NCBI RefSeq assembly: GCF_004114995.1
Contig: NZ_SDJP01000013.1
Span: forward strand, 1-40,177
Length of the DNA: 40,177 nucleotides
From: Halorubrum amylolyticum
GTDB lineage: Archaea > Halobacteriota > Halobacteria > Halobacteriales > Haloferacaceae
Direction: 5' to 3'
Part shown: positions 33,192 to 40,177 of the stretch, in pieces
How the letters are laid out: each line of letters begins with the position of its first letter
How positions within the stretch are numbered: the first letter of the stretch is position 1
Position numbers and translations under genes: made by a program
Notes under the pieces: model-generated
What the model saw: the letters and a program-made list of their open reading frames with translations, nothing else
Databases searched by the model: none
What the model was told of the DNA's origin: nothing

Positions 33192-33305
33192 CTAGCGGTA
33201 CAGGTACGCGAGCCACACCGCGGTGACGACGAGGCTCGCGACGAGCACGGCGGTCGCGGTCGCGTCGATCGGGAGCGGTTCGGTCGGGGCGGCTTCGAGG
33301 ATCAT
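33192..33305 (-). CDS. 37-residue single-pass membrane peptide
   Basis: The product MILEAAPTEPLPIDATATAV continues as LVASLVVTAVWLAYLYR, a short acidic head, one membrane segment and a basic end. A CTTAAGTG/CACTTAAG box lies 25-32 bases upstream of the ATG at 33305, the right spacing for a leaderless gene. The gene sits between the MoCF gene (convergent) and the ATP-NAD kinase gene (divergent). It is below usual annotation cut-offs. Start, promoter and topology fit a real gene, but no homology is known to me. Confidence 0.6.
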   Translation of the reverse strand: MILEAAPTEPLPIDATATAVLVASLVVTAVWLAYLYR

Positions 33306-33329
33306 GGGTCGCGCTTGTTCTGGGGGCGG

Positions 33330-33337
33330 CTTAAGTG
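33330..33337 (-). promoter_or_regulatory. TATA-like box of the 37-residue gene
   Basis: CACTTAAG on the minus strand lies 25-32 bases before the ATG at 33305. It is the main support for this short gene. Confidence 0.5.
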
Positions 33338-33395
33338 TTGATCTTCCCGCGGCGAGACGCGTCCCGCTTAAGGGCTCGCCGCCGAAGGACCGGAC

Positions 33396-34496
33396 ATGCA
33401 CGTCGGATTCGCGGTGAACCCGGTCGCCGGGATGGGCGGCCGCGTCGGGCTCAAGGGCACCGACGGGAAGGTGGCGGAGGCGGTCGCGCGCGGTGCAGAG
33501 CCACGGGCACCGGACCGGGCGCGGCGGGCGCTGGACCGGCTCGCGGCGGTCGCGCCCGAGACGCGCGTCTCGACCGCCGCCGACCCCATGGGCGAGCGGC
33601 TGGTCCGCGAGGCCGGCTTCGATCCGGTCCGCGCGGTCGACCCGTTCGACGGCGCGACGCCCGACCCAACGGAGACGACGGCCGAGCACACCGCACGCGT
33701 CGTCGAGGCGTTCGTCGGCGGCGACGACCCGGTTGACCTGGTCCTGTTCGTCGGGGGCGACGGCACGGCGACCGACGTGGCGACGGCTTTGGAACGGGCC
33801 GGCTCCGAGACCCCGATGCTCGGCGTCCCCGCCGGGGTGAAGGTGTACTCGTCCGTGTTCGCGGTGTCGCCGGAGGACGCCGCCGAGGTCGCGGCCGCCT
33901 TCTCCCGCACCGAGCGCCGCGAGGTGATGGACATCGACGAGGACGCCTACCGCGAGGGGGAGGTCCATCCGGAGCTGCGAGCGGTCGCGCGCGTCCCGGT
34001 CGCCGACGACCTCCAGTCGTCGAAACAGACCGCGAGCGGGACCGTCGAGTCGCTGGCCGAGGGCGTCGCGGCCGACATCCGCGAACGGGAGGGCGAGGGC
34101 GTCACATACGTGCTCGGTCCCGGATCGACCGTCGGCGCGATCAAGGAGGAACTCGGGTTCGAGCCGTCGCCGATCGGGGTGGACGTATGGCGCGACGGCG
34201 AGGTGATCGTCCGGGACGGCACCGAGCGGGAGCTCCTCGACGCGCTCGGCGAGGAGAACGTCATCGTCGTCTCGCCGATCGGCGGCCAGGGGTTCGTCTT
34301 CGGCCGAGGGAACCCGCAGCTGTCGCCGGCGGTGATCCGGCGGTGTGACCTGCGGATCGTCGCCTCGCGGACGAAGCTCGACGACGTGCGGACCCTCCGG
34401 GTCGACACCGACGACCCCGACCTCGACGCGGAGCTCGCCGGCTGGGTGCGCGTCCGCGTCGGCAAGTTCGAGACGCGGATGATGACGATCGCCTAG
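33396..34496 (+). CDS. ATP-NAD kinase-like protein (COG3199 type)
   Basis: The 366-residue protein has an N-terminal NAD-kinase/diacylglycerol-kinase-like domain: MHVGFAVNPVAGMGGRVGLKG near residue 1, the GGDGT motif in LVLFVGGDGTATDV near 114, and LGVPAGVKVYSSVFAVSP near 142. A C-terminal beta-rich domain carries YVLGPGSTVGAIKEELGF and VVSPIGGQGFVFGRGNPQLSP. This matches COG3199, predicted polyphosphate/ATP-dependent NAD kinases whose exact substrate is not settled. A GCTTAAGG box lies 23-30 bases upstream of the ATG. It is monocistronic, with thiE beginning 125 bases later. Confidence 0.85.
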   Translation: MHVGFAVNPVAGMGGRVGLKGTDGKVAEAVARGAEPRAPDRARRALDRLAAVAPETRVSTAADPMGERLVREAGFDPVRAVDPFDGATPDPTETTAEHTARVVEAFVGGDDPVDLVLFVGGDGTATDVATALERAGSETPMLGVPAGVKVYSSVFAVSPEDAAEVAAAFSRTERREVMDIDEDAYREGEVHPELRAVARVPVADDLQSSKQTASGTVESLAEGVAADIREREGEGVTYVLGPGSTVGAIKEELGFEPSPIGVDVWRDGEVIVRDGTERELLDALGEENVIVVSPIGGQGFVFGRGNPQLSPAVIRRCDLRIVASRTKLDDVRTLRVDTDDPDLDAELAGWVRVRVGKFETRMMTIA

Positions 34497-34621
34497 CGGG
34501 GGCGCCGGCGTCGGCGCGCGGAACCGATCCGACCGGCGACGCCGATCCCGATCGGACGCCCGGCCCGCATCGATCGCCGGAAGCGACGGAATTAGGTTGC
34601 CACCACCGACAGATATCACTA

Positions 34622-35260
34622 ATGAATCTCGACGGGTGGCGCGCGTATCTCGTGACGCAGGCGAGCCGATCGGCCGGCCGGGAGACGGCGGAGATCGTCG
34701 AGGCGGCGCTCGACGGCGGCGTCGACGCCGTGCAGCTCCGCGAGAAGGATCGGTCGGCGCGCGAGCGGTACGAGCTCGGCCGCCGGCTCCGCGGGCTCAC
34801 CGCCGACGCCGGCGTCCCCCTGATCGTCAACGACCGGGTCGATCTGGCGGCCGCGGTCGACGCCGACGGCGTCCACCTCGGACAGTCGGACCTGCCGGTC
34901 GCGGTCGCCCGCGAGCGACTGGGCGGGGAGGCGATCGTGGGCGTCTCGGCGTCGACCGTCTCGGAGGCGCGGGCGGCCGCCGACGCGGGCGCGGACTACC
35001 TCGGCGTCGGCGCGGTGTACGCGACCGACACGAAGGACGTGCCGGCGGAGACGAACGGGGTGGGTCCCGAGCGGGTCGCGTCGATCGCCGACGCCGTCGA
35101 CCTCCCCGTGGTCGGGATCGGGGGGATCGACGCCGGCAACGCCGGGGCGGTCGCCGAGGCGGGCGCGGCCGGCGTGGCGGTCGTCTCGGCGATCACGGCC
35201 GCGGACGACCCGCGCGCCGCGGCGGCGGAGATTCGGGAGGTGGTCGGCGATGAGCGGTGA
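34622..35260 (+). CDS. thiE: Thiamine-phosphate synthase
   Basis: The 212-residue TIM-barrel enzyme couples HMP pyrophosphate and thiazole phosphate to thiamine phosphate. Motifs in order are VDAVQLREKDRS, PLIVNDRVDLAAAVDADGVHLGQSDL, GVSASTVSEARAA, YLGVGAVYATDTKD and VGIGGIDAGNAGAVAEAGA. All pyrophosphate-binding loops are present. Its last 11 bases overlap the start of thiM, so the two enzymes are made together. A stand-alone ThiE is notable because many archaea use a ThiN-type domain instead. An AATTAGG box lies at 34590-34596. No riboswitch structure is seen in the leader. Confidence 0.95.
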   Translation: MNLDGWRAYLVTQASRSAGRETAEIVEAALDGGVDAVQLREKDRSARERYELGRRLRGLTADAGVPLIVNDRVDLAAAVDADGVHLGQSDLPVAVARERLGGEAIVGVSASTVSEARAAADAGADYLGVGAVYATDTKDVPAETNGVGPERVASIADAVDLPVVGIGGIDAGNAGAVAEAGAAGVAVVSAITAADDPRAAAAEIREVVGDER

Positions 35261-36098
35261 GCCGATCGAGGAACTGCAGATCGAGGAAATCCTGTCGACG
35301 GTCGAGGCGGCCGCCCCGCTGGTGCACCACCTGACCAACGACGTGACGACGAGCGAGACCGCGAACGTCACGCTCCACTGGGGCGGGCTGCCGGTGATGG
35401 CCGACGCCCCGGCGGAGGCGGGCGACATGGCCGCCGGCGCGGACGCGGTCGTGATCAACACCGGGACGGCGTCGACGACCGATGTCGACGCCATGGTCGA
35501 CGCGGGCCGGCGCGCCAACGAGGCGGGCGTTCCCGTCGTGCTCGACCCGGTCGGGTACGGCGCCACGCCGCACCGCGTCGAGTCGGTCGGCCGGCTGCTG
35601 GACGCGGTGGCGTTCGACGTGATCAAGGGGAACGCCGGGGAGGTCCGCGGGCTCGCCGGCGAGGAGGCGACGGTTCGCGGCGTCGAGTCCGTGGGCGAGA
35701 GCGACGCGGGCGTCGCGGACGCGGCGCGGGCGCTCGCCGCGGAGACCGGGGCTGTCGTCGTCGCGTCCGGCCCGACCGACGTCGTCGCCGATGACGAGGG
35801 CGCGTCCGCGCTGTCGGTCGGCCACGAGCGCATGGGCTCGTTCGTCGGGTCCGGCTGTATGCTCGCGAGCACGCTGGGGACGTTCGCGGCGGTCGTCGAC
35901 GAGGACGATGGAGGGCCGGACGCGACGACCGAGGCCGCGCTCGCCGCGTGCGCCGCGTACGGGTTCGCCGGCGAGCGCGCCGCGGAGCGCGACCCCGCGG
36001 GACCGGCGAGCTACCGGACGGCCTTCATGGACGCGGTGGCCGCGCTGGCGTCAGAAAAGCCCGCGCTCGACGTCGCGTCGCGGATCGAGGTGGTCTGA
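35250..36098 (+). CDS. thiM: Hydroxyethylthiazole kinase
   Basis: The 282-residue ribokinase-like enzyme phosphorylates the thiazole alcohol 4-methyl-5-(2-hydroxyethyl)thiazole for ThiE. Conserved segments are PLVHHLTNDVTTSETANVTL at 24-43, LPVMADAPAEAGDM, VVLDPVGYGAT, FDVIKGNAGEVRGLAGEE, and the anion hole GSGCMLASTLGTF with its catalytic Cys near residue 201. It overlaps thiE by 11 bases. Together with the later tenA gene it forms a salvage route rather than a complete de novo pathway, since thiC and thiazole synthase are not in this window. Confidence 0.95.
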   Translation: MSGEPIEELQIEEILSTVEAAAPLVHHLTNDVTTSETANVTLHWGGLPVMADAPAEAGDMAAGADAVVINTGTASTTDVDAMVDAGRRANEAGVPVVLDPVGYGATPHRVESVGRLLDAVAFDVIKGNAGEVRGLAGEEATVRGVESVGESDAGVADAARALAAETGAVVVASGPTDVVADDEGASALSVGHERMGSFVGSGCMLASTLGTFAAVVDEDDGGPDATTEAALAACAAYGFAGERAAERDPAGPASYRTAFMDAVAALASEKPALDVASRIEVV

Positions 36099-36129
36099 CT
36101 CCGCAGGGTCAGCCGTATCAGGGGCTCGC

Positions 36130-36858
36130 TCACCGCGTCGCTTCCTTCCACTCCCGGAGGCCGAGCCGCTCGCCGTCCAGGTCCTCGGCGGGCGCCTCGG
36201 TGGCGGCCCAGACGAACAGCGGCGCGACGCTCTCCGGGTCGCGGGCGCGCTCCTTCCCGGTGAGGTCGGTGGCGACCAGCCCGGGGTCGACGACGCCGAC
36301 CGTGGCGTCGAGGTCGGCCGCGAACCCCCGCGCGACCGCCTCGGCCGCCGCCTTCGAGACGGCGTAGGCGCCCATACCCGGCCGGGACTGGTGGGCGACA
36401 TCGCCCGAGGGGACGACGATCCGCGCGTCCTCTGCGAGGTGCGGGGCCGCCTCCGAAACCGTCGCGAAGACGCCGCGGGCGTTGGTTCGCACCGTGTCGT
36501 CGTAGTCGGCGTAGCTCGTCTGGTCGGCCGGGCTCTCGCCCGGCCCGCCGTGGAAGACGGCCGCGTTCGCGAACACCGCGTCGATCGGGCCGGCCTCGCG
36601 GGCGACGCCCTCGAAGAAGCGCTCCAAGTCGAACTCGTCGCGCACGTCGACGCGGGCGCCCCACGCGGTGCCGGCGTCGGTGCGGGCGCCCTCGTCGCCG
36701 TTCTCGCCCTCGCCCTCGTTCAGCGCCGCGACCGTCCGGTCGACCGCGTCGCCGTCGCGTCCGGAGACGGCGACGAACGCCCCCTCGTCGACGAACGCCT
36801 CGGCGACCGCCCGCCCGATCCCGCTCGTTGCGCCGGTGATCGCGACCGTGGGCTCCAT
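36130..36858 (-). CDS. SDR-family oxidoreductase
   Basis: The 242-residue short-chain dehydrogenase/reductase has a Rossmann TGATSGIGRAVAEAF at 9-23, a VDVRDEFDLERFF segment, and FANAAVFHGG in place of the usual NNAG. The serine strand is IVVPSGDVAHQSRPGM, and Tyr-Lys lie in YAVSKAAAEAVARGF. VDPGLVATDLTGK completes the fold. An acidic Glu/Gly insert lies at about 47-65. The substrate cannot be predicted. The final residues LGLREWKEATR form a short non-standard tail. It converges with thiM (31 bases apart) and diverges from uspA. Confidence 0.85.
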   Translation of the reverse strand: MEPTVAITGATSGIGRAVAEAFVDEGAFVAVSGRDGDAVDRTVAALNEGEGENGDEGARTDAGTAWGARVDVRDEFDLERFFEGVAREAGPIDAVFANAAVFHGGPGESPADQTSYADYDDTVRTNARGVFATVSEAAPHLAEDARIVVPSGDVAHQSRPGMGAYAVSKAAAEAVARGFAADLDATVGVVDPGLVATDLTGKERARDPESVAPLFVWAATEAPAEDLDGERLGLREWKEATR

Positions 36859-36941
36859 ATGGGGATCGGTAGGGGCGTCGCCGACTTAGGCGTACCCACT
36901 TCGGCCGTACCGTTATTTGCCACCGGACCGAACGGTCGGCC

Positions 36942-37367
36942 ATGTACGACGACCTGCTGGTGCCGACCGACGGGAGCGAGGCGGTCGACCGCGCGCTCGA
37001 TCACGCGGTCCGGCTGGCGACCGACCACGACGCGACGATCCACGCGCTGTACGTCGTCGACCGACGGATCGCCACCGCGAGCTCCGGCGATCTCCACGAC
37101 GAGGTCGTCGACGACCTCGAATCGCAGGGCGAAGACGCGGTCGCCGCGGTCGCCGATCGCGCCGAGGAGGCGGGCGTCGATGTCGAGACCCGCGTCGTGG
37201 AGGGGACCCCGGACACGAAGATCGTCGACTACGCCGACGAACACGGGATCGACGTGATCGTGATGAGTCCGGAGGGGAAATCGCCCCGCGAGCGGATACG
37301 ATCGCTCGGCAGCGTCTCCGACCGCGTGGCCGACGACGCGAACGTCCCGGTGTTCCTGATCAAGTAG
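36942..37367 (+). CDS. Universal stress protein family (UspA)
   Basis: The 141-residue single-domain protein opens MYDDLLVPTDGSEAVDRALDHA and ends VADDANVPVFLIK, a typical UspA fold. The ATP-binding loop normally reads G-x2-G-x9-G-[ST]. Here the segment is VMSPEGKSPRERIRSLGSV, with Ser in place of the first Gly and one extra residue in the spacer. Nucleotide binding may be altered. A GTTATTTGC box lies about 26-34 bases upstream. It is monocistronic between the SDR gene (divergent) and the metallo-beta-lactamase gene. Confidence 0.87.
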   Translation: MYDDLLVPTDGSEAVDRALDHAVRLATDHDATIHALYVVDRRIATASSGDLHDEVVDDLESQGEDAVAAVADRAEEAGVDVETRVVEGTPDTKIVDYADEHGIDVIVMSPEGKSPRERIRSLGSVSDRVADDANVPVFLIK

Positions 37368-37456
37368 GGCTCGGCGGGCGAGCGGTCGGACGGGAGGCCC
37401 CACCCCGCGGCGCCCGTCCGACCGAGTTAGGTGGCTAGGCGCACGGACACACGACC

Positions 37457-38236
37457 ATGGAACTCACCGTCCTCGGGTCCGGCAGCGCGATGCCGGTCCC
37501 GGACCGCGTGCAGGCCGGCTACCTCCTCGACGACGGCGACCGGTCCCTGCTCGTCGACTGCGGCAGCGGCGTCCTCCAGCGGCTCGCCGCCACCGAGGCC
37601 GGCTACGAGGGGGTCTCGACCGTCCTCCTGACGCACCACCACCTCGACCACGTCGCGGCGCTGCTCCCCCTGATAAAGGCCCGGTGGCTCGCCGGCGAGG
37701 AGCACTTGGAGGTCGTCGGGCCGACGGGGACCAAGTCGCTACTCGACGGACTGTTCGACGTTCACGAGTACCTCGACGGGCGGATAGATCTGGCGGTCCG
37801 AGAGGTGTCGACGGCGCGGTCCTTCGCCGCGGCCGGCTTCGACGTGACCGCCCGCGAGACGCAACACTCGATGGACGGGTTCGCCTACCGGCTCTCGCCG
37901 CCGAGCGCGGACGCCGATCCCGCGCACGGGCCACTAACGCTCTCGGGGGACACGGAGGCGTTCGCGGGCATGGCGTCGTTCGCGGACGGGAGCGACCTGC
38001 TGGTCCACGACTGTTCGTTCCCGGACGGGACCGACGTGTCGAACCACCCGAACCCCACGCAGCTCGGCGAGTCGCTCGCGGGCGTCGATGTCGACACGCT
38101 GCTGTGCTCGCACCTCTACCCGCACACCGGCGGCCGCGAGCGCGAGATGGCGCAAAGCGTCCGTGACGCGGGGTTCGACGGCGACGTCGAGGTCGCCAGC
38201 GACGGGCTCCGAATCGCGATCGCAGACGGTGATTAG
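37457..38236 (+). CDS. Metallo-beta-lactamase-fold hydrolase, RNase Z-like
   Basis: The 259-residue protein carries VLGSGSAMPVPDRVQAGYLLD at the start and the zinc motif LLTHHHLDHVAAL at about 58-70 (THxHxDH-type). H135 is in TQHSMDGFAYRL and Asp is in LTLSGDTEAF, followed by VHDCSFPD and a final histidine in LLCSHLYPHTGG. All metal-binding positions of the beta-lactamase/RNase Z-type fold are visible. The tRNase Z exosite arm is absent, so it may be another phosphodiesterase or hydrolase. The promoter lies in the 89 bases after uspA. The TenA gene follows 46 bases later with its own TATA-like box. Confidence 0.87.
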   Translation: MELTVLGSGSAMPVPDRVQAGYLLDDGDRSLLVDCGSGVLQRLAATEAGYEGVSTVLLTHHHLDHVAALLPLIKARWLAGEEHLEVVGPTGTKSLLDGLFDVHEYLDGRIDLAVREVSTARSFAAAGFDVTARETQHSMDGFAYRLSPPSADADPAHGPLTLSGDTEAFAGMASFADGSDLLVHDCSFPDGTDVSNHPNPTQLGESLAGVDVDTLLCSHLYPHTGGREREMAQSVRDAGFDGDVEVASDGLRIAIADGD

Positions 38237-38251
38237 TTAGTAATACCACAA

Positions 38252-38259
38252 GATTATAC
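38252..38259 (+). promoter_or_regulatory. TATA box of the tenA gene
   Basis: GATTATAC lies 24-31 bases before the ATG at 38283, so tenA probably has its own start of transcription despite the close upstream gene. Confidence 0.6.
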
Positions 38260-38282
38260 CCCGGCGCGTCGAGGGCTCGTCC

Positions 38283-39014
38283 ATGGCGTTCAGCGACGAC
38301 CTCATGGCTGCAGGGGCGGACATCTGGGCGGCCCAGTTCGAGCATCCGTTCGTGCGCGAGCTGGCCGCCGGCGACCTCGACGAGGCGGCGTTCCGGCGGT
38401 GGCTCGAACAGGACTACCGGTACCTCTTCGACTACGCCCGCACGTACGCCGTCGCGGGGGCGAAGGCGCGGGAGGAGGCGGCGATGGCGACGCTCCTCGG
38501 CGGGGCGGACGCCGTGTTGAACGAGGAGCTCGACCTCCACCGGTCGTTCGCCGGCGAGTACGGCGTCGAACCCAAGGACCTGGCAGGCGTGCGGAAGCGC
38601 CCGACCTGCGAGGCGTACACGAGCTTCCTCGTTCGCACGGCGCACGAGCGCCCCGTTCCGGTCGCGGTCGCGGCGCTTTACCCCTGCATGCAGGGGTACC
38701 TCGACGTGGCGGACCACATGGCGGAGTTCGCGGACGAGGACCACCGATACACCCCCTTCATCGACACGTACACGAGCGACGAGTTCCGCGCGAAAACGGC
38801 GTCGATGCGCGACCTCCTCGACGACTACGCCGCGGCGTACCCGGGCCACCGCGACGCGATGCGCGAGGCGTTCCTCACGAGCGCCCGCTTCGAACTCGCG
38901 TTCTGGGAGATGGCGTACGTCGGGGAGGAGTGGGCGACCGGGCCCGTCGACGTGGCGGACGTGACCGTCGAGGCAAACGGAACGAACGAGGCCAACGAGA
39001 CCGACGAGACGTAA
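38283..39014 (+). CDS. tenA: TenA-family aminopyrimidine aminohydrolase
   Basis: The 243-residue all-helical enzyme salvages base-degraded thiamine by hydrolysing aminopyrimidines to HMP. The active-site set is in place: D44 and Y47 in [19 protein letters not shown], the nucleophile C135 in [10 protein letters not shown]204 in [12 protein letters not shown]135 sits at the same number as in the Bacillus protein. A short acidic tail with two NET/NEA repeats follows residue 220. It adds a third thiamine-salvage enzyme beside thiE-thiM, which lies 2.2 kb upstream. It starts 46 bases after the metallo-beta-lactamase gene. Confidence 0.92.
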   Translation: MAFSDDLMAAGADIWAAQFEHPFVRELAAGDLDEAAFRRWLEQDYRYLFDYARTYAVAGAKAREEAAMATLLGGADAVLNEELDLHRSFAGEYGVEPKDLAGVRKRPTCEAYTSFLVRTAHERPVPVAVAALYPCMQGYLDVADHMAEFADEDHRYTPFIDTYTSDEFRAKTASMRDLLDDYAAAYPGHRDAMREAFLTSARFELAFWEMAYVGEEWATGPVDVADVTVEANGTNEANETDET

Positions 39015-39050
39015 CCGATCCACGTTACTCTGTCCCACGATCCACCCAGA

Positions 39051-39058
39051 TATTTAAG
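39051..39058 (+). promoter_or_regulatory. TATA box of the moaA gene
   Basis: TATTTAAG lies 25-32 bases before the ATG at 39083, in the 68-base gap after tenA. Confidence 0.75.
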
Positions 39059-39082
39059 CGAACGCGGCGGCTCCGTTCGGAC

Positions 39083-40087
39083 ATGGCCGGCCCACTCGCC
39101 GACGACTTCGGACGGGAAGTGACGGGGGTTCGGATCTCGCTTACCGACCGGTGTAACTTCGACTGCGTCTACTGTCACAACGAGGGGTTAGGCGACACGC
39201 GGGGGCCGATGGAGCCGAGCGACGACGAGATGAGCGCCGACGACGTGGTCCGCTTCCTGGAGGTCGTCGAGGGGTACGGCGTCGACTCGGTGAAGTTCAC
39301 CGGCGGGGAGCCCATGCTCCGGCAGGACCTCGAAGAGATCATCGAGCGCACGCCCGACTCGATGGAGGTGTCGCTGACGACGAACGGGACCTTTCTCCCC
39401 GGACGCGCCGAGGACCTGCAGGCCGCCGGGCTCGACCGCGTGAACGTCTCGCAGGACGCGCTCGATCCGGACGACTTCGCGGAAGTGACCAAGTCCGGCG
39501 CCTACGAGCGAGTGCTTGAGGGGGTCAAAGCCGCCGTCGACGCCGGGCTCGACCCCGTGAAGCTCAACATGGTCGTGTTCACGCACACCGCGGGCTACGT
39601 CGAGGAGATGGTCGAGCACGTCGCCGACAACGAGGGGCTCCAGCTCCAGCTCATCCAGTACATGCCGGAGCTGACCGGGAAGCCGGAGTGGAACGTCGAC
39701 ATCGGGCGCGTCCACGACTGGCTCGCCGAGAAGGCCGACCGCGTCGAGCGCCGCGAGATGCACGACCGAAAGCGGTACTTCGTAGGCGAGGACGGCGACG
39801 ACGACACTGGCGGCATGGTCGAAATCGTCGACCCCGTCGAGAACGAGAATTTCTGTGCCAACTGCGGCCGCGTCCGCGTCACCCACGAGGGGTACCTGAA
39901 GGGGTGTCTCAACCGCAACGACGACCTCCGGTCGATGGGCGAGATGACCCGCGACGAGATCGCCGAGACGTTCGAGGCAGTGGTGGCTAATCGGGTGCCC
40001 TACTACGGCGAGTACCTGATCGAGAACGACGACGGCGAGTACGAGATCAACGAGGAGTACTTGGGGACGCCGACGATTGCGGACTAA
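39083..40087 (+). CDS. moaA: GTP 3',8-cyclase, MoaA
   Basis: The 334-residue radical SAM enzyme catalyses the first step of molybdenum-cofactor synthesis. The SAM cluster Cys are C24, C28 and C31 ([13 protein letters not shown]). [10 protein letters not shown] lies at 71-80. The second cluster is C258, C261 and C275 ([19 protein letters not shown]). Both [4Fe-4S] sites are complete. Bacterial MoaA proteins end in Gly-Gly; this one ends [11 protein letters not shown], so that tail is absent or replaced. No other moa gene is adjacent; the MoCF protein at 32474 and the MoaD-like protein at 6208 are separate. Confidence 0.94.
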   Translation: MAGPLADDFGREVTGVRISLTDRCNFDCVYCHNEGLGDTRGPMEPSDDEMSADDVVRFLEVVEGYGVDSVKFTGGEPMLRQDLEEIIERTPDSMEVSLTTNGTFLPGRAEDLQAAGLDRVNVSQDALDPDDFAEVTKSGAYERVLEGVKAAVDAGLDPVKLNMVVFTHTAGYVEEMVEHVADNEGLQLQLIQYMPELTGKPEWNVDIGRVHDWLAEKADRVERREMHDRKRYFVGEDGDDDTGGMVEIVDPVENENFCANCGRVRVTHEGYLKGCLNRNDDLRSMGEMTRDEIAETFEAVVANRVPYYGEYLIENDDGEYEINEEYLGTPTIAD

Positions 40088-40177
40088 GTGCCGATTTTCC
40101 GTTCTTCTACTAGGTGTCTCGTATTTCTGGCTGCTCCCGTTGCTGAGGGGTCTTCGTAAACAATTTGAAAAAAAAAA

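Noticed and set aside
34497..34621. Possible thiamine-pyrophosphate riboswitch upstream of thiE, or in 38237-38282 before tenA
   Set aside because: I find none of the conserved TPP aptamer elements (CUGAGA or the ACCUGAUC-type segment), and the leaders are too short because transcription probably starts at the ATG.
40168..40177. Run of ten A at the window end
   Set aside because: It could be the start of an AT-rich intergenic region or an artefact of sequence end. There is nothing after it to interpret.

Overview
The window comes from a halophilic archaeon (Halobacteria). The DNA is very GC-rich and the encoded proteins are strongly acidic. Many genes start with ATG about 23-33 bases downstream of a TATA-like box, as expected for leaderless mRNAs. 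Several genes are archaeal by nature: TFE, the GHMP-type shikimate kinase, methenyl-H4MPT cyclohydrolase, Trm56 and Dna2. Twin-arginine lipoproteins with a Cys lipobox and several small haloarchaea-only families point the same way. A Halorubrum-like genus is my guess from sequence style only.

Layout. 1-745: a MazF-type toxin with an overlapping small upstream partner. 746-2663: chorismate mutase, archaeal shikimate kinase and a lipoprotein, all on the minus strand. 2749-4634: a membrane protein translationally coupled to a repeat-rich lipoprotein. 4752-5625: a DUF5796-like protein and a three-cysteine ferredoxin. 5718-5924: tRNA-Leu(UAA) followed by a hairpin and a second copy of its 3' end. 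6208-9169: a divergent pair, a ubiquitin-fold MoaD-like protein ending in Cys-Cys and a quinol-type nitric oxide reductase, with an inverted-repeat site in front of each. 9192-10848: a CBS-pair protein followed by a decayed-looking stretch with a truncated AIM24 gene.

10849-19706 is mostly housekeeping: an NhaC antiporter, aspartate-semialdehyde dehydrogenase, a fused 3-hydroxyacyl-CoA dehydrogenase/enoyl-CoA hydratase, a HhH-GPD DNA glycosylase, a PhoU/TrkA-C protein coupled to an NTF2-like protein, and Mch. 19770-21162 holds two haloarchaeal proteins flanking a roughly 270-base non-coding block that is dense in hairpins and has its own TATA-like box. 21266-26783: Dna2 nuclease-helicase, a DUF47/PhoU-like protein, PurC and Trm56. 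26790-27633 is a multiply broken KaiC-family ATPase gene. Next to it lies an intact LOV-domain sensor kinase, then an M48-like membrane protein that has lost its HExxH zinc site.

30416-32406 is the tfe-DUF2110-lipoprotein cluster. It is followed by a CinA-type MoCF protein, a 37-residue membrane peptide, an ATP-NAD kinase-like protein, thiE-thiM, an SDR, a UspA, a metallo-beta-lactamase-fold protein, TenA and MoaA. Joint themes are thiamine salvage (ThiE, ThiM, TenA), chorismate and aspartate-family amino-acid synthesis, anaerobic nitrogen-oxide respiration, and pterin/molybdenum-cofactor chemistry. The strongest candidates for something undescribed are the structured block at about 20304-20575, the Cys-Cys ubiquitin-like protein with its operator pair, and the LOV kinase beside the ruined KaiC-like gene.
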